Assembly: GCA_025359945.1 (NCBI GenBank)
Contig: JANYDD010000020.1
Coordinates: 61,937 to 125,936 of the forward strand
Origin: Bdellovibrio sp.
GTDB taxonomy: Bacteria > Bdellovibrionota > Bdellovibrionia > Bdellovibrionales > Bdellovibrionaceae
Length of the DNA: 64,000 bases
Reading direction: 5' to 3'
This document shows, in pieces, positions 34,773 through 44,166 of the stretch. The position numbers and the translations under genes were made by a program. Positions within the stretch are counted from its first letter, which is position 1. The number at the start of each line of letters is the position of its first letter. The notes below the pieces were generated by a model. The model was not told the origin of the DNA. It ran no database searches and saw only the letters and a program-made list of their open reading frames with translations.

Positions 34773-36004
34773 TGGCTGCCAGGGTTTTCGAATCTCCAAA
34801 AATTCAACTGCAACAACTGCAACTAGGGGTTGTGGATTTTATTTCTGAATCCGAAATCCTGGCCAAGCTTGAATATTCTTTTAAAGAAAAAAAACCTTTA
34901 CGAATTAAATTTGGTGCCGACCCAACCAGGGCTGACCTGCATTTGGGCCATACGGTGGTGTTAAATAAATTGCGCCAATTTCAAGATTTGGGTCATGAAG
35001 TTGATTTCATTGTCGGTGATTTTACAGCATTGATTGGGGATCCCTCGGGTCGAAATGAAACTCGACCGCCTCTTTCGCCCGAGGAAATTGCGATCAACGC
35101 AAAAACCTATGCCGAACAAGTATTTAAGGTCTTGGATGAATCTAAAGCTAAAATTATTTTTAATTCAGCTTGGCTGAATGATTTAAAACCTAGTCAAATA
35201 ATAAAGTTGGCGGCTCAGTACACGGTTGCAAGAATGTTAGAGCGCGAAGACTTTACGCAGCGGTTTCAAAAGCACATACCGATTTCAATTCACGAATTTT
35301 TGTACCCTTTGTGCCAAGGGTTTGATTCGGTTCACTTGCGTTCTGATATCGAATTGGGCGGAACGGATCAAAAGTTCAATCTGTTGGTCGGCCGAGAGCT
35401 GCAAAAATCCTACGGACAAAAACACCAACAATGTGTGATCACGCTTCCGCTTTTAGAGGGTCTTGATGGAGTTCAAAAAATGTCCAAAAGCTACGACAAT
35501 TATATTTCCGTAGTTGAAACTCCCAAAGACATGTTTGGAAAAACATTGCGAGTTTCTGACACGTTGATGTTTCGGTGGTACGAACTTTTGACGAATATCG
35601 GACCCGTGCAGCTTCAAAAATTGAAAGCCGATGTGGCTTCGGGATCTTTGCATCCTAAAAAAGTAAAAATAGATTTAGCAAAATTTTTAGTGACCCGATT
35701 TTACAGTTCTACCGAGGCTGAAAAAGCCGAAGATGAATTTGAAAGAATTTTTGTTCAAAAAGGCCTGCCAGATGAAGTCCCCGAAGTTTTTTTAAAACCA
35801 CAAGAGATCTTTTTAACTCAGCTGCTGTCCCAGCTTCAGTTGGTCGCATCTAACGGCGAAGCCAAAAGATTGATTCAGCAAAAAGCTGTCGAGATCGATC
35901 AGGTCAAAGTGTCGGACGAAAAAATAAAATTAAATTTAGTCCAATCACAGAGTTTTATTCTGAAGGTTGGAAAAAAGAAATTTATCAAAGTGAAAGTGGA
36001 ATAG
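34772..36004 (+). CDS. tyrS: Tyrosyl-tRNA synthetase
   Basis: Class I synthetase that charges tRNA-Tyr. HLGH at 57-60 is the HIGH motif, KMSKS at 236-240 the second ATP motif, and the C-terminal S4-type RNA-binding domain begins near 345 ([20 protein letters not shown]). The first ten or so residues extend past most homologues. Length 410, the TyrRS type without the large N-terminal clip. It overlaps rny by one base and is followed after 3 nt by a ferredoxin gene. Confidence 0.97.
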   Translation: MAARVFESPKIQLQQLQLGVVDFISESEILAKLEYSFKEKKPLRIKFGADPTRADLHLGHTVVLNKLRQFQDLGHEVDFIVGDFTALIGDPSGRNETRPPLSPEEIAINAKTYAEQVFKVLDESKAKIIFNSAWLNDLKPSQIIKLAAQYTVARMLEREDFTQRFQKHIPISIHEFLYPLCQGFDSVHLRSDIELGGTDQKFNLLVGRELQKSYGQKHQQCVITLPLLEGLDGVQKMSKSYDNYISVVETPKDMFGKTLRVSDTLMFRWYELLTNIGPVQLQKLKADVASGSLHPKKVKIDLAKFLVTRFYSSTEAEKAEDEFERIFVQKGLPDEVPEVFLKPQEIFLTQLLSQLQLVASNGEAKRLIQQKAVEIDQVKVSDEKIKLNLVQSQSFILKVGKKKFIKVKVE

Positions 36005-36007
36005 AAA

Positions 36008-36415
36008 ATGAAAATTAAATTTAAACCTACGGGCCAAGAAATTGAATTAAATCCTTTAGAAACTTTGCTTCAGCAATGCGTGAAGAATGGGATTCAAATA
36101 AAATCTGTCTGTAAAGGCGTTCCTAGCTGTGCTGAATGCCGCGTGCACATCTTAGAAGGTGAATACAATGTTATCCCACCAACAGCTAAGGAGCTTCAGG
36201 TGCTGGGAAATAATTACTATTTAGATGGCCGTCGCTTGTCGTGCCAGGTCAGGGCCTTTGGTGAAATAACCGTGGATCTTTCCGAGCAGATTCACCGAAT
36301 TGAAAACCCTAGCCAAAAAATGCGAGGATTTAAATCCAAAAAGGGCGGCGAGCATCGGGATGTCACCGCAAATCCGTCGACTTTAGTTTTGGAAGAAAAT
36401 CAGAAAAAGAAATGA
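36008..36415 (+). CDS. [2Fe-2S] ferredoxin-like protein
   Basis: 135 residues. A plant/vertebrate-type beta-grasp ferredoxin fold with cluster cysteines C35, C41, C44 and C79 (spacing C-x5-C-x2-C...C), as in the Fdx2/adrenodoxin-like and (2Fe-2S)-binding families. The C-terminal 40 residues are basic and variable (KMRGFKSKKGGEHRD). It transfers electrons in the cytoplasm; partner unknown. Its stop overlaps the ATG of the methyltransferase gene (ATGA). Confidence 0.9.
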   Translation: MKIKFKPTGQEIELNPLETLLQQCVKNGIQIKSVCKGVPSCAECRVHILEGEYNVIPPTAKELQVLGNNYYLDGRRLSCQVRAFGEITVDLSEQIHRIENPSQKMRGFKSKKGGEHRDVTANPSTLVLEENQKKK

Positions 36416-36984
36416 GTTCAGAATTACGCGCCTTCTTTAAAGCTCTTATCACGAATCCCAAAGAGGTCTCGGCGATATTTCCCGCCAGCAAATTTTTAGC
36501 CCGAGCGGTGATTGAAGAAGCTGACATTGGAAGCGAATCAAAAATTTTGGAACTGGGTCCTGGATCGGGCGCTATTACCAAAATTCTGTTGCCTGAAATC
36601 ACCCAGAAGAAAAATTATTGGGGTGTCGATATCAATTCCAAAATGATTAATTTTTTACAAAATAAATTTCCCGGATTTCAATTTGGCGTAGGGTCTGCGG
36701 CCCATCTAAAAAACATTATTGGCGACCAGAAGTTCGATTCGGTCATTTCAAGTTTGCCGTGGAGTGTGATTGACGAAACCACCCAACGCCAAATCTTAGA
36801 TTCTTTGTTTGATATGATGGCGACTAAATCTAGCTTGGTGACTTATGTTTACTTTCAAGCTGTGAATTTTAAAAAAACCAAACATTTCTTAGAGCTGGCT
36901 AGATCTAGATTTGCCAAAGTAGAGAAAAAAAAACTAGTCGTCTTGAATTTGCCGCCCGCTTTTGTTTTTAAATTCGATCGCTAA
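36412..36984 (+). CDS. SAM-dependent methyltransferase (PmtA/KsgA-like)
   Basis: 190 residues. Motif I is ILELGPGSGAITKILL at about 45-60, preceded by PKEVSAIFPASKFLARAV, which is typical of the phospholipid N-methyltransferase PmtA group related to the rRNA adenine dimethylases. The later motif is SSLPWSVI, in place of NPPY. It might methylate phosphatidylethanolamine, but the substrate is not certain from sequence. Translationally coupled to the ferredoxin gene; last gene of the run that starts at glyS. Confidence 0.75.
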   Translation: MSSELRAFFKALITNPKEVSAIFPASKFLARAVIEEADIGSESKILELGPGSGAITKILLPEITQKKNYWGVDINSKMINFLQNKFPGFQFGVGSAAHLKNIIGDQKFDSVISSLPWSVIDETTQRQILDSLFDMMATKSSLVTYVYFQAVNFKKTKHFLELARSRFAKVEKKKLVVLNLPPAFVFKFDR

Positions 36985-37036
36985 AAATCGCGTACGCTTG
37001 TTGACACTAGTTGGACCCTTCCCTAACGAAGCTTTT

Positions 37037-37228
37037 TCAAGAGACCAACGACGTGAAAAAATTTTTATTCTGAATTACAAAATAAGCTAAGAGCCTCAGT
37101 ACAGGTTCGATTAAGAATGCGTCGATTTCGGGGCGGGTCTCGAAATTACCGCTGCGTAAAAAAAGGTTTGTTTTTTCTAAATAAGTCTCAAGATCTGGGA
37201 CAGGGACAGTAAAAAAGTTCAGCGGCAA
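37037..37228 (-). CDS. Possible small coupled gene, 63 aa
   Basis: Short frame starting at a TTG that overlaps the last codons of the 617-residue gene on the same strand. The peptide (VPDLETYLEKTNLFL followed by a hydrophobic segment LLAYFVIQNKNFF) is protein-like, but there is no independent support beyond the overlap. It may be chance. Confidence 0.2.
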   Translation of the reverse strand: MPLNFFTVPVPDLETYLEKTNLFLRSGNFETRPEIDAFLIEPVLRLLAYFVIQNKNFFTSLVS

Positions 37229-39072
37229 GCTAGAACCGATTTGACGAAGGGGAACTGCGGGTTTTCATATGTGATTTGACCTTCAATTTTTGATGCTTGT
37301 TTGGGATTCTGAAAACTAAATTCTAACTCAAAGGAAGCAATTGCCTTTGTGGATTTTTCGCGAACAATCCGATGGATCCGAACAAATCCTTCGTCCACCA
37401 GTTGGCCCACTTTAAAAGGAAGGACGGCCGACCGTCGCTCGAGCTGGTTTGGGAACTGCGAGCTTTCATTGAAAAAAATCTGCACCGGATTGGTGTCAGT
37501 CACTCCTTCGCTAGACAGATTTCTAAAAACAAGAGGCCTTGAAAATAAATTGGGCAAATTGTTTTGAACTAAAATCCGAATTGAAAACGTGCCCTCTGGA
37601 CTTTGCAAATCAAAAACATCCTTAAAATTGGGATTGAAATAAGCTCCTGTCGATTCCCCTATGGTTCCGCTGTCATAACGCCAAGAGACCAGGGGATCAG
37701 CAGCATTCACAACAACTGGGCGGGTGACCCCATTTGCGGAAATCCAGCTTTTGGCGGATGTCCCTATCAGGTGCTTAGAGATATTCCCAGTGGCTTTTTC
37801 CATTTGTTTTCCAGCTGAAATCTGATCTTTAGTTGTAGTTTGAAACGGAGACCCCAGTAGGCGATGAAGATTTGATTCGGGATTGATATCCCACGAATTT
37901 TTTCTCAAAAGTCCCCGATCTAAATCACCTAAATTAAGTTGACCGACTAACAGACGCCCGTCGCCTGCTAAAAGCGCGATGGGTCGAACGGTTATCGGAA
38001 AAGTTTCAGAATTTTCAAATCGAAATTCTGGCGAAAGAATTTTGAGTTCTTCGGGTGTAGGATGTTCTTGCTCGGGGTTGTAAATTTTGTGTTTTGAGGT
38101 CAACTCGCTCGAAACTATCAAGTCATGGAATTGCCAATTCAGCCATGGAGCATTGTTCAGGTTTCCAGGCTGAGACGTCCCTTGGATCGACAACTTTCTC
38201 TCCCACGAAGAACGATCTGAAACCGCGATCTGCAAGCTTAGAATGGCTTCGCTATTTTTGGGATCAATCGGTGCCACGAAAAAATAATCCAATCGAGGAT
38301 GCAGCCCCGTGTGGTCGCGATAACTTTTATACTGACCAAAGACCACGTAACGGACGGGAAGCACTTCGGGCTGAGTGGTAGAAGCGGCGCCGGTTTTTGG
38401 GTCATATCCAATCACTGTTATGGGTGACAGCATTTGTGTTTTTTCGCCCGCGGCTCCGTGGAAATCTTCACGCACAAGGACGACCTCGTAAAGCAAAATC
38501 CAGCGTTTGTTACGCCATTCTTGACCGAAGTTGGAAATGTTAATCACATGGCCCGCGGGGATTTTTTTCATACCCAGCTCGCTCAAAAAAACTTTTTGAA
38601 TGGCCTTGTCGTCTTTGGGAAGATGTCTTTGGTGCCGCAGGTCTTCGGTCAGGTGTTCCTTCAAAATTCTAGCCCATTCCAAGGTACTTTGAATTGATAA
38701 TCCGGCTCCGGGATTTTTTACCCAATAGCTTGATCCTTGTGCATTCAGGACCGTCAATCGAGTTTGAAGTTCCGCAATTCCAGCTTTAATTTGCCCTAAA
38801 TTCAGCCTATCTACTTGTGCTTGCAATAAATCTAATTTTTGAATCTGGACTTTGTAATCTCTGTCCTCAGTAAAACGGTTCTGGTAACCACGCCCTGCAT
38901 GGGATATTTCGTGGTCATTTTCTGTCACCCTAGTGAAGTGATCAACCGTGGCTTTTTTCATAACAACGTCGATAAATAAATCCGCAGTTTCTTTGGGCCC
39001 CGCAAAAGCTAAACTTGAAAAGAAAAATTGAAAGACAAAAATTTTTCCAATCTTCGTTTTTGATAACCCCAA
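37219..39072 (-). CDS. Hypothetical secreted protein, 617 aa
   Basis: No family recognised. It starts at TTG 39072 with a strong AGGAGGATC five nt upstream, followed by a signal peptide (IFVFQFFFSSLAFAGPKE). The first 120 mature residues are helical with coiled-coil character (LDLLQAQVDRL), followed by beta-rich sequence with many Trp/Tyr and Pro. The only Cys is near the very C-terminus (SVLACR). It is probably periplasmic or surface-exposed. The HFTRVTENDHEISHAG segment is His-rich but matches no motif I know. Monocistronic, divergent from the methyltransferase at 39221. Confidence 0.75.
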   Translation of the reverse strand: MGLSKTKIGKIFVFQFFFSSLAFAGPKETADLFIDVVMKKATVDHFTRVTENDHEISHAGRGYQNRFTEDRDYKVQIQKLDLLQAQVDRLNLGQIKAGIAELQTRLTVLNAQGSSYWVKNPGAGLSIQSTLEWARILKEHLTEDLRHQRHLPKDDKAIQKVFLSELGMKKIPAGHVINISNFGQEWRNKRWILLYEVVLVREDFHGAAGEKTQMLSPITVIGYDPKTGAASTTQPEVLPVRYVVFGQYKSYRDHTGLHPRLDYFFVAPIDPKNSEAILSLQIAVSDRSSWERKLSIQGTSQPGNLNNAPWLNWQFHDLIVSSELTSKHKIYNPEQEHPTPEELKILSPEFRFENSETFPITVRPIALLAGDGRLLVGQLNLGDLDRGLLRKNSWDINPESNLHRLLGSPFQTTTKDQISAGKQMEKATGNISKHLIGTSAKSWISANGVTRPVVVNAADPLVSWRYDSGTIGESTGAYFNPNFKDVFDLQSPEGTFSIRILVQNNLPNLFSRPLVFRNLSSEGVTDTNPVQIFFNESSQFPNQLERRSAVLPFKVGQLVDEGFVRIHRIVREKSTKAIASFELEFSFQNPKQASKIEGQITYENPQFPFVKSVLACR

Positions 39073-39220
39073 AGATCCTCCTTAGTGAATACTTCGCAAA
39101 TTTTTTACCACATGTACTTTAACTTCAGCGAGGATTAGCAAAGTTCAATCTTTTTTTTAGAAAAAAAGTGACAACTATCCACACTTAAGTCATTTCTCCG
39201 ATAGAACCAGGGAGATTTTG

Positions 39221-39937
39221 ATGCCAAGTGATTTGACCGATTTTGAATCTAAACACGCGACCGAAATTGAACCGTGGAATTACACGGATCGGGCCGCCGA
39301 GATTTTGCGCCACGAATGGGTTAATAGCCAAGCGGATCGCTTGGACCCTGAACGTCAGGGCGTCTTGGACGTGGGATGTAGTTTTGGGCAGCTGTCCGCC
39401 CGGTTAGTTCGGACTGGTTTGTCGGTAACGTCTATCGATGTCAGCCCTTCTGCAGTGGCCAAATGTCAGCAGCAAATTCAAAGCATAACCTTAAAAGAAA
39501 ATCAGCGAGCTCCGCAGGTGGTTGTGGGTTCTGGTACGGACATTCCTTTTTCTGAAAACAGTTTTCAGGTTGTATTATTTTCTGACGGTCTTATCGGTTG
39601 GGAATTATCGACGGAGCAGAAAAAAAAGGCTCTGTGCCAGGCTTGGCGAGTTTTGCGCCCTGGCGGATATTTAGTTTTGACTGATTATTTGCACCCCAAA
39701 GAATTTGATGCTCATCTGCGAATAGTTTTGGACAGTCCTTTTGTTTTTGTCGAAAGATTTTTATTTCATGATCGGCTTTGGTTCCAGCTCAATGCAAATT
39801 TAAAGTCTTTGCATCACGTAGAATCGGTCAAAGCGTTTTTACGAAGCGTGAAAGTCGCGAAGGTTCTGGGTCGATTATCTTCTTTAGCGGGACCCCGGGG
39901 GTCCAAACACCTGGGAATAATCCTGCAAAAAATCTAA
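39221..39937 (+). CDS. Class I SAM-dependent methyltransferase
   Basis: 238 residues. Motif I is VLDVGCSFGQLSARL at about 47-61; then SIDVSPSAVAKC binds the ribose, and VVLFSDGLIGWELS and WRVLRPGGYLVLTDYLHP are motifs II/III of the UbiE/Methyltransf_11 group. AGGGAG lies 6 nt before the ATG at 39221; the TTG just upstream in frame is not needed. Substrate unknown; neighbours give no hint. No downstream gene on the same strand for 2.6 kb. Confidence 0.82.
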   Translation: MPSDLTDFESKHATEIEPWNYTDRAAEILRHEWVNSQADRLDPERQGVLDVGCSFGQLSARLVRTGLSVTSIDVSPSAVAKCQQQIQSITLKENQRAPQVVVGSGTDIPFSENSFQVVLFSDGLIGWELSTEQKKKALCQAWRVLRPGGYLVLTDYLHPKEFDAHLRIVLDSPFVFVERFLFHDRLWFQLNANLKSLHHVESVKAFLRSVKVAKVLGRLSSLAGPRGSKHLGIILQKI

Positions 39938-40118
39938 ACTTTTTGAGCTCAGGTTTATTCTTGCCGGTCATTGCTCTTTGGTTTTTTCAAGAGCGTGGGC
40001 CAAGCCCATTTTCTTGTTTTATTGGGTTTGCAAGCGGCCACCCGATAGGTTGGGGACTCTGCCATTAATTTCGGGGGTGATCAAGTTAACTGGATCTTGC
40101 AAGCCAACTAACTCAATT

Positions 40119-40757
40119 TTATTTCGACAGTTTAACGATTCCGTCAAACAGACGAGTTGCGGTTTTTAACTTCAAATCGCCGTTACCTGTGCAGCCGCTG
40201 ATGTCTGCAAAAGCGGGAACAGGATTTATATTAAGTTCTGCGCCTGCATCCATCAACGCTTGTTGAATCAAAGTATTTTGGTCTTCCCGCGAAGTTTTTA
40301 ATTTGGAAATTTCTCTGAAGATTTTTACAGTCCGATTGAGAATCTCTTGTTCTGCATCTGTAGCGTGATCACACCAGCCTGGCCCTTGAGACTTTCGAGA
40401 TTCTTCGTAGGCTTTGCCTTTTAGGGCAATCACGATATTAAACAAATTGCTAGCTGCTTTAATTTTTAAATTCCCGTTACCCACACAGAATTTCAAGTCA
40501 GCGTAAGCTGGTTCAGATTCAATACCCAATTCTTTGCCTGCTTGAAGAATCGCTTTTAGAATGGTGTTTTTATCAAAATCAGGAAATTTTTTTGGAATTT
40601 CGCTGGGTCTAGTAAATATAAAAAGTTCTACGGCTTTGTTAAAAATAAAACCGGCATCGTCTTCATCGCGGGTGCACGCTTTTGCCATGGGTGTTAATCC
40701 AATTGTGAAAGTCATTGCCGCCGAAAAAAGTTTTAAGGTCAAGTTCCTAGATATCAA
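40119..40757 (-). CDS. Secreted protein with an internal duplication
   Basis: 212 residues with a signal peptide ending near LTPMAKAC. The mature protein is two copies of one roughly 80-residue unit, residues 31-112 and 132-211. Each has a helical part, then E/N-x-x-P-A-Y/F-A-D, a conserved Cys and G-N-G-x-L-K-x-K (FCVGNGNLKIKAASNLF versus GCTGNGDLKLKTATRLF). Each repeat contains one cysteine (C91, C189), and two more lie at C28 and C129, which suggests disulfides. No known family; probably periplasmic or secreted. Confidence 0.75.
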   Translation of the reverse strand: MISRNLTLKLFSAAMTFTIGLTPMAKACTRDEDDAGFIFNKAVELFIFTRPSEIPKKFPDFDKNTILKAILQAGKELGIESEPAYADLKFCVGNGNLKIKAASNLFNIVIALKGKAYEESRKSQGPGWCDHATDAEQEILNRTVKIFREISKLKTSREDQNTLIQQALMDAGAELNINPVPAFADISGCTGNGDLKLKTATRLFDGIVKLSK

Positions 40758-40889
40758 AAGCCCTCCCGCTTTATAGTGTTGGAAACAAAATTCATTTTAG
40801 GAACTACCATAAGTGACGGGCAAATCCCACGCAGATCATTGCTGCAGTGGAAAAATTTATCAAATGACGAAAGCTTTTTCGATGAAAGG

Positions 40890-41216
40890 CTAAACGTTGA
40901 AGCTTGCGCCGCAGCCGCAATTTTTTGCAGCGTTGGGATTTTGAAAGATAAAACCTTTTCCGTTCAGACCGCCTTGGTAATCCAGGGTCATTCCAATAAG
41001 ATACATAAAGCTTTGCTGGTCGACCACGACGCGTTCGCCAAAATGCTCAAATGTTTTGTCGGTGGACTTAAGGTCGTGGTCGAAATTCATTTTGTAAGAT
41101 AATCCCGAACAGCCGCCTTTTTTAACTTCGACTCTTAAAAAATCAGAATTCTCGCGTTTTTCTTCAGCTTTAAGATTTTTAATTTTTTCTGCTGCAGTTT
41201 GTGAAATTTGAATCAT
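40890..41216 (-). CDS. A-type iron-sulfur carrier (IscA/ErpA-like)
   Basis: 108 residues from the ATG at 41216 (GAGG about 9 nt upstream). The three A-type cysteines are present: C36 in KKGGCSGLSY, and C100 and C102 in NCGCGASF. It receives clusters and delivers them to apo-proteins. A TTG at 41303 overlapping the desulfurase stop would add 29 residues unlike the family and is less likely. It directly follows the cysteine desulfurase gene; no IscU or ferredoxin is adjacent here. Confidence 0.92.
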   Translation of the reverse strand: MIQISQTAAEKIKNLKAEEKRENSDFLRVEVKKGGCSGLSYKMNFDHDLKSTDKTFEHFGERVVVDQQSFMYLIGMTLDYQGGLNGKGFIFQNPNAAKNCGCGASFNV

Positions 41217-41299
41217 ACTTAAAACCTCGAACCCTACTTTAACCAAAATATTCGAAGATAACAAGGTCGGGATCACTGGAATTGCGGCGTTGGAATGAA

Positions 41300-42484
41300 T
41301 CAACTAGAGGTGAAAACGCCGTCAGTCGTATTTGGATCGCGGGCGGGGCGAATCGATTTTTTTAGCGACTCTATCAGCTGCGCAACTTCATCCTCAGTCG
41401 TCTGCCGACCTACAGAAATCCGCAATGTATTTTGAGCCATAGCTTCATTGTGTCCGATAGCTGTTAAAACCCTTGATGGCCCGCTTTCGGTGCTATGGCA
41501 GGCTGAACCTCGGCTTATTGCCAAGTAGGGGAAGTGATGGGGAACCACGCCGTTTTTCCAGGTCAACGAAAGGCCGTGGGGCACGCTTTCCACGGGATGG
41601 CCATTGACCTGCAATTCAGAAAAAGCAATTTGTAGCTGCTTCAGAATTTCTGTTCTAAAACCTTGGGCACGCTGAAAGTCTGCAAAAAATTCTTTCTGCG
41701 AAATTTCACAGGCCGCCCCAAGTCCCACGATTCCAGGGGTGTTCAAGGTCCCAGATCGAAGGCCGCGTTCGTGACTGCCGCCCAAAAGCAATGGCGGAAG
41801 GCTTACTTTGGGATGCTCTGATCGGATAAAAAGACCGCCGATCCCTTTGGGCCCGTAAAGCTTGTGTGCTGAAAACGATAGAAGATCGACGGGAGTCTTC
41901 TGCAAATCTATTAAAGTTTTTCCCAGAGCCTGAGTGGCGTCGGTGTGAAACAGAATTTGCTTTTCTTTGCAGATCTGGGTCAGTTGCATTATCGGGTTGA
42001 TCGAAGCAATCTCGTTATTAACCCACATAAGGCTAAGTAAGCGGGTGTTGGGTTTTAAGTGATTCACCAGATTTTGCGGATCGACTTGGCCGTAAATATT
42101 AACGGGTAAAAATGTGACTTCGACAAACGACAAAGTTTCAGCCCATTTAAAAACTTCGAAAACCGAAGAGTGTTCAACTGCCGAAGTGATCAGGTGTACT
42201 TTGGTCGCAGATTCTTCTGCGTGCCAAGTTTCAAGTAGCGAGCGTACGACCCAGTTGTTGCTCTCGGTGGCGCCCGAGGTAAAAATAATTTCCTGAGGTT
42301 TGCAGTTCAACATCTCGCTGACTTTTTCGCGTGCTTTCAGAATAGCTCTCGAGGCCTCCCAGCCATAGGAATGAGTTTGGCTTTGGCTATTGCCAAAAGT
42401 TTGAGTAAAATAGGGCATCATCGCGTCGATCACTCGGGCGTCAGTCGGGGTGGTTGCAAGATAGTCAAAGTAGCAATTTTTCAT
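41300..42484 (-). CDS. Cysteine desulfurase (NifS/IscS family)
   Basis: PLP enzyme that takes sulfur from Cys for Fe-S clusters and thiolated tRNA. MKNCYFDYLATTPTD is the usual N-terminus. FTSGATESNN and HTDATQALGK are PLP-pocket motifs, the Schiff-base Lys is K208 in SFSAHKLYG, and the catalytic Cys is C329 in SRGSACHS on a long group-I-type loop. Length 394. With the A-type carrier downstream it forms a minimal isc-like pair. The RGSACH loop differs a little from the usual SSGSACTS. Confidence 0.93.
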   Translation of the reverse strand: MKNCYFDYLATTPTDARVIDAMMPYFTQTFGNSQSQTHSYGWEASRAILKAREKVSEMLNCKPQEIIFTSGATESNNWVVRSLLETWHAEESATKVHLITSAVEHSSVFEVFKWAETLSFVEVTFLPVNIYGQVDPQNLVNHLKPNTRLLSLMWVNNEIASINPIMQLTQICKEKQILFHTDATQALGKTLIDLQKTPVDLLSFSAHKLYGPKGIGGLFIRSEHPKVSLPPLLLGGSHERGLRSGTLNTPGIVGLGAACEISQKEFFADFQRAQGFRTEILKQLQIAFSELQVNGHPVESVPHGLSLTWKNGVVPHHFPYLAISRGSACHSTESGPSRVLTAIGHNEAMAQNTLRISVGRQTTEDEVAQLIESLKKSIRPARDPNTTDGVFTSS

Positions 42485-42566
42485 TTTGGTTTTTAAAGCC
42501 TAGCCAATGGTCGCGATTATGTCCAGCTGAGCTGAAGTTTTCTCAATTTGAGCCGATTTAGAATCT

Positions 42567-42833
42567 GTGGATCAAGATGAACTTTATCAGATTTTACTGA
42601 AATATCTAGAGGACGAATCTATGAAGGATCAGTCCGAAGAAGATCTGATTCAAAACGTCGTCGCCGAATATATATTTTTTCTAATGAGACTTGGAAACGT
42701 TCCCCAATCCAGCCTAGATGATCTGGAACAAGATCTCACCGAAGAGACCGTGGAAATGTATCGCAAGAAAACCTACGGGTCGTTCAATCTGCAGCACTAC
42801 CGTTCGAAGCGAAATCCATCAGGGCGGAATTGA
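42567..42833 (+). CDS. Small acidic hypothetical protein, 88 aa
   Basis: No family recognised. Start GTG at 42567 without a strong ribosome site; an in-frame ATG (MKDQSEED) 54 nt later is an alternative. The sequence is acidic and helical for 60 residues (LLKYLEDESMKDQSEED, then LDDLEQDLTEETVEMY) and ends in a basic tail (HYRSKRNPSGRN). Divergent from the desulfurase gene, 82 nt away, so it may share its regulation. Confidence 0.5.
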   Translation: MDQDELYQILLKYLEDESMKDQSEEDLIQNVVAEYIFFLMRLGNVPQSSLDDLEQDLTEETVEMYRKKTYGSFNLQHYRSKRNPSGRN

Positions 42834-42894
42834 GCTTAAATTCTCTGGCGTTATTGTGCATTAAATCTACTGAAGAATTGAATGAACGCGGACT

Positions 42895-43509
42895 TTACTG
42901 TTTCAATAGATGATTGAGCCGATTCGGATTGCAGTTGGCCTTAACCGCGCATCCATCTGGAGCGTCTGGTCCCTTGGCGCAATTATTACCTTCGCAAATC
43001 CAGCCACGATAACCCCGGCAAGTTAATCCTGCTGAAGTTTCACCGTAGCGAAAGTACTTTCCATTTCCAAAACACTGAATATTAGAATCTTGCTCGGCCT
43101 GACCGAAAACTTGAGGCTTCAATGCCAAAATATTCGGATCTAATTTCTTCTCGTTTATAAACCGAGTGACCTCAGCTCCAATTCCAGATTCATATCCCAC
43201 CGGATCTTTCCAATATGCCAAAACTTTTCCCCGGTCCTTTTTGTCGAACTGACACCCCAAAGTACCATCCGCGTTTTTAACCTTTTTACTGATTGTCCAT
43301 TCGAGATTTACAAATTCTACGTCGCCAGCATCGCTGGTCATTCGCACACACAGCGAGTACACCTATCGGGTGTCGCCTACATTTATTTTTTTAGTAGGCT
43401 GAGCTACCCGGCGATTGGGCTTTGTCGCTCTGGCGGTATCATTATAATTGGCAGCAAAAGTAATTCCAGTTTGAAATAAAAGTATAAAGCTGAAAACCAT
43501 TCTAAACAT
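42895..43509 (-). pseudogene. Secreted Cys-rich protein split by an in-frame TAG
   Basis: A full-length reading frame begins at ATG 43509 with GGGAG upstream and a good signal peptide (MFRMVFSFILLFQTGITFA), but codon 49 is TAG (43365-43363). The same frame then continues from a GTG for 155 codons with cysteines in the C-terminal 60 residues (CFGNGKYF, CRGYRGWICEGNNC). Apart from the single stop the gene is intact, and the downstream part alone lacks a signal peptide. It is either a recent pseudogene, a sequencing error or a case of stop readthrough. Family unknown. Confidence 0.65.
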
Positions 43510-43770
43510 AAAGCTCCCAGGGGGAATCAGTTCGCCCTATTAATATCAAATGCAAAGCCAGACCAGGGTTTTTGGCCGTTTTTTCTGACGAACTTTTCGA
43601 CAGAAAGTGGGCTGCCATTGGCAAATGATGATTTTAGCTCAAGGTTTTTCGAGAAAAAAATAGTCGGCGATCCGACGTTTTTCGTACGCCCGTCTTTTTA
43701 ATCAAAATTCGATTTGGCCTGAAGATCCCAAGCGGATTTTTCTAATTTCGATTCAACAGCGACTTTGCGG

Positions 43771-44166
43771 CTAAGACTTTTTTTTATGCTCAGATGTGAT
43801 CACTGTTTTAATATTTCCGCGCACGCTGAAATCACCGACGACTTTGATTTCGTGCGGATCCATCAAATTCACTAGTTCGTCCAAAATTCTATTCGTGACG
43901 TCTTCGTGAAAGATTTTTTCGTTGCGAAATTGATTGATGTAAAGTTTGAGCGATTTTAGTTCTACACACCACTGGTCGGGGACGTAAGAAATTTTGATGG
44001 TGGCGAAATCCGGAAATCCACTGCGTGGACAAATGCACGTAAATTCTGGGCAAGTGAATTCGATAAGATATTTTCTGGCCAAAGTGCGATTGGCGAATTT
44101 TTCCAATTTATTTTCTTCGATGGCGATTTCTCCGTAGAGTTTTTCAGTGTTCTTTTCTACCTTCAT
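43771..44166 (-). CDS. queF: 7-cyano-7-deazaguanine reductase QueF
   Basis: NADPH-dependent nitrile reductase making preQ1 for queuosine in tRNA. 131 residues, the short single-domain type. CPEFTCICPRSGFPDF carries the catalytic Cys (C46) and Asp (D53). SLKLYINQFRNEKIFHED is the NADPH/substrate part. GGGAG precedes the ATG. No other queuosine gene is adjacent, and I could not see a preQ1 riboswitch in the 253-nt region upstream. Confidence 0.95.
   Translation of the reverse strand: MKVEKNTEKLYGEIAIEENKLEKFANRTLARKYLIEFTCPEFTCICPRSGFPDFATIKISYVPDQWCVELKSLKLYINQFRNEKIFHEDVTNRILDELVNLMDPHEIKVVGDFSVRGNIKTVITSEHKKKS

Noticed and set aside
36990..37030. TTGACA promoter box after the methyltransferase
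   Set aside because: The matching -10 is poor and it would read only antisense into the secreted protein gene.
41217..41303. Longer start of the A-type carrier overlapping the desulfurase stop
   Set aside because: The extra 29 residues are unlike the family, and the ATG at 41216 has its own ribosome site.
43655..43690. Terminator GTCGG-CGAT-CCGAC with T run
   Set aside because: The stem is only 5 bp and no rightward gene lies close upstream; support is too weak.
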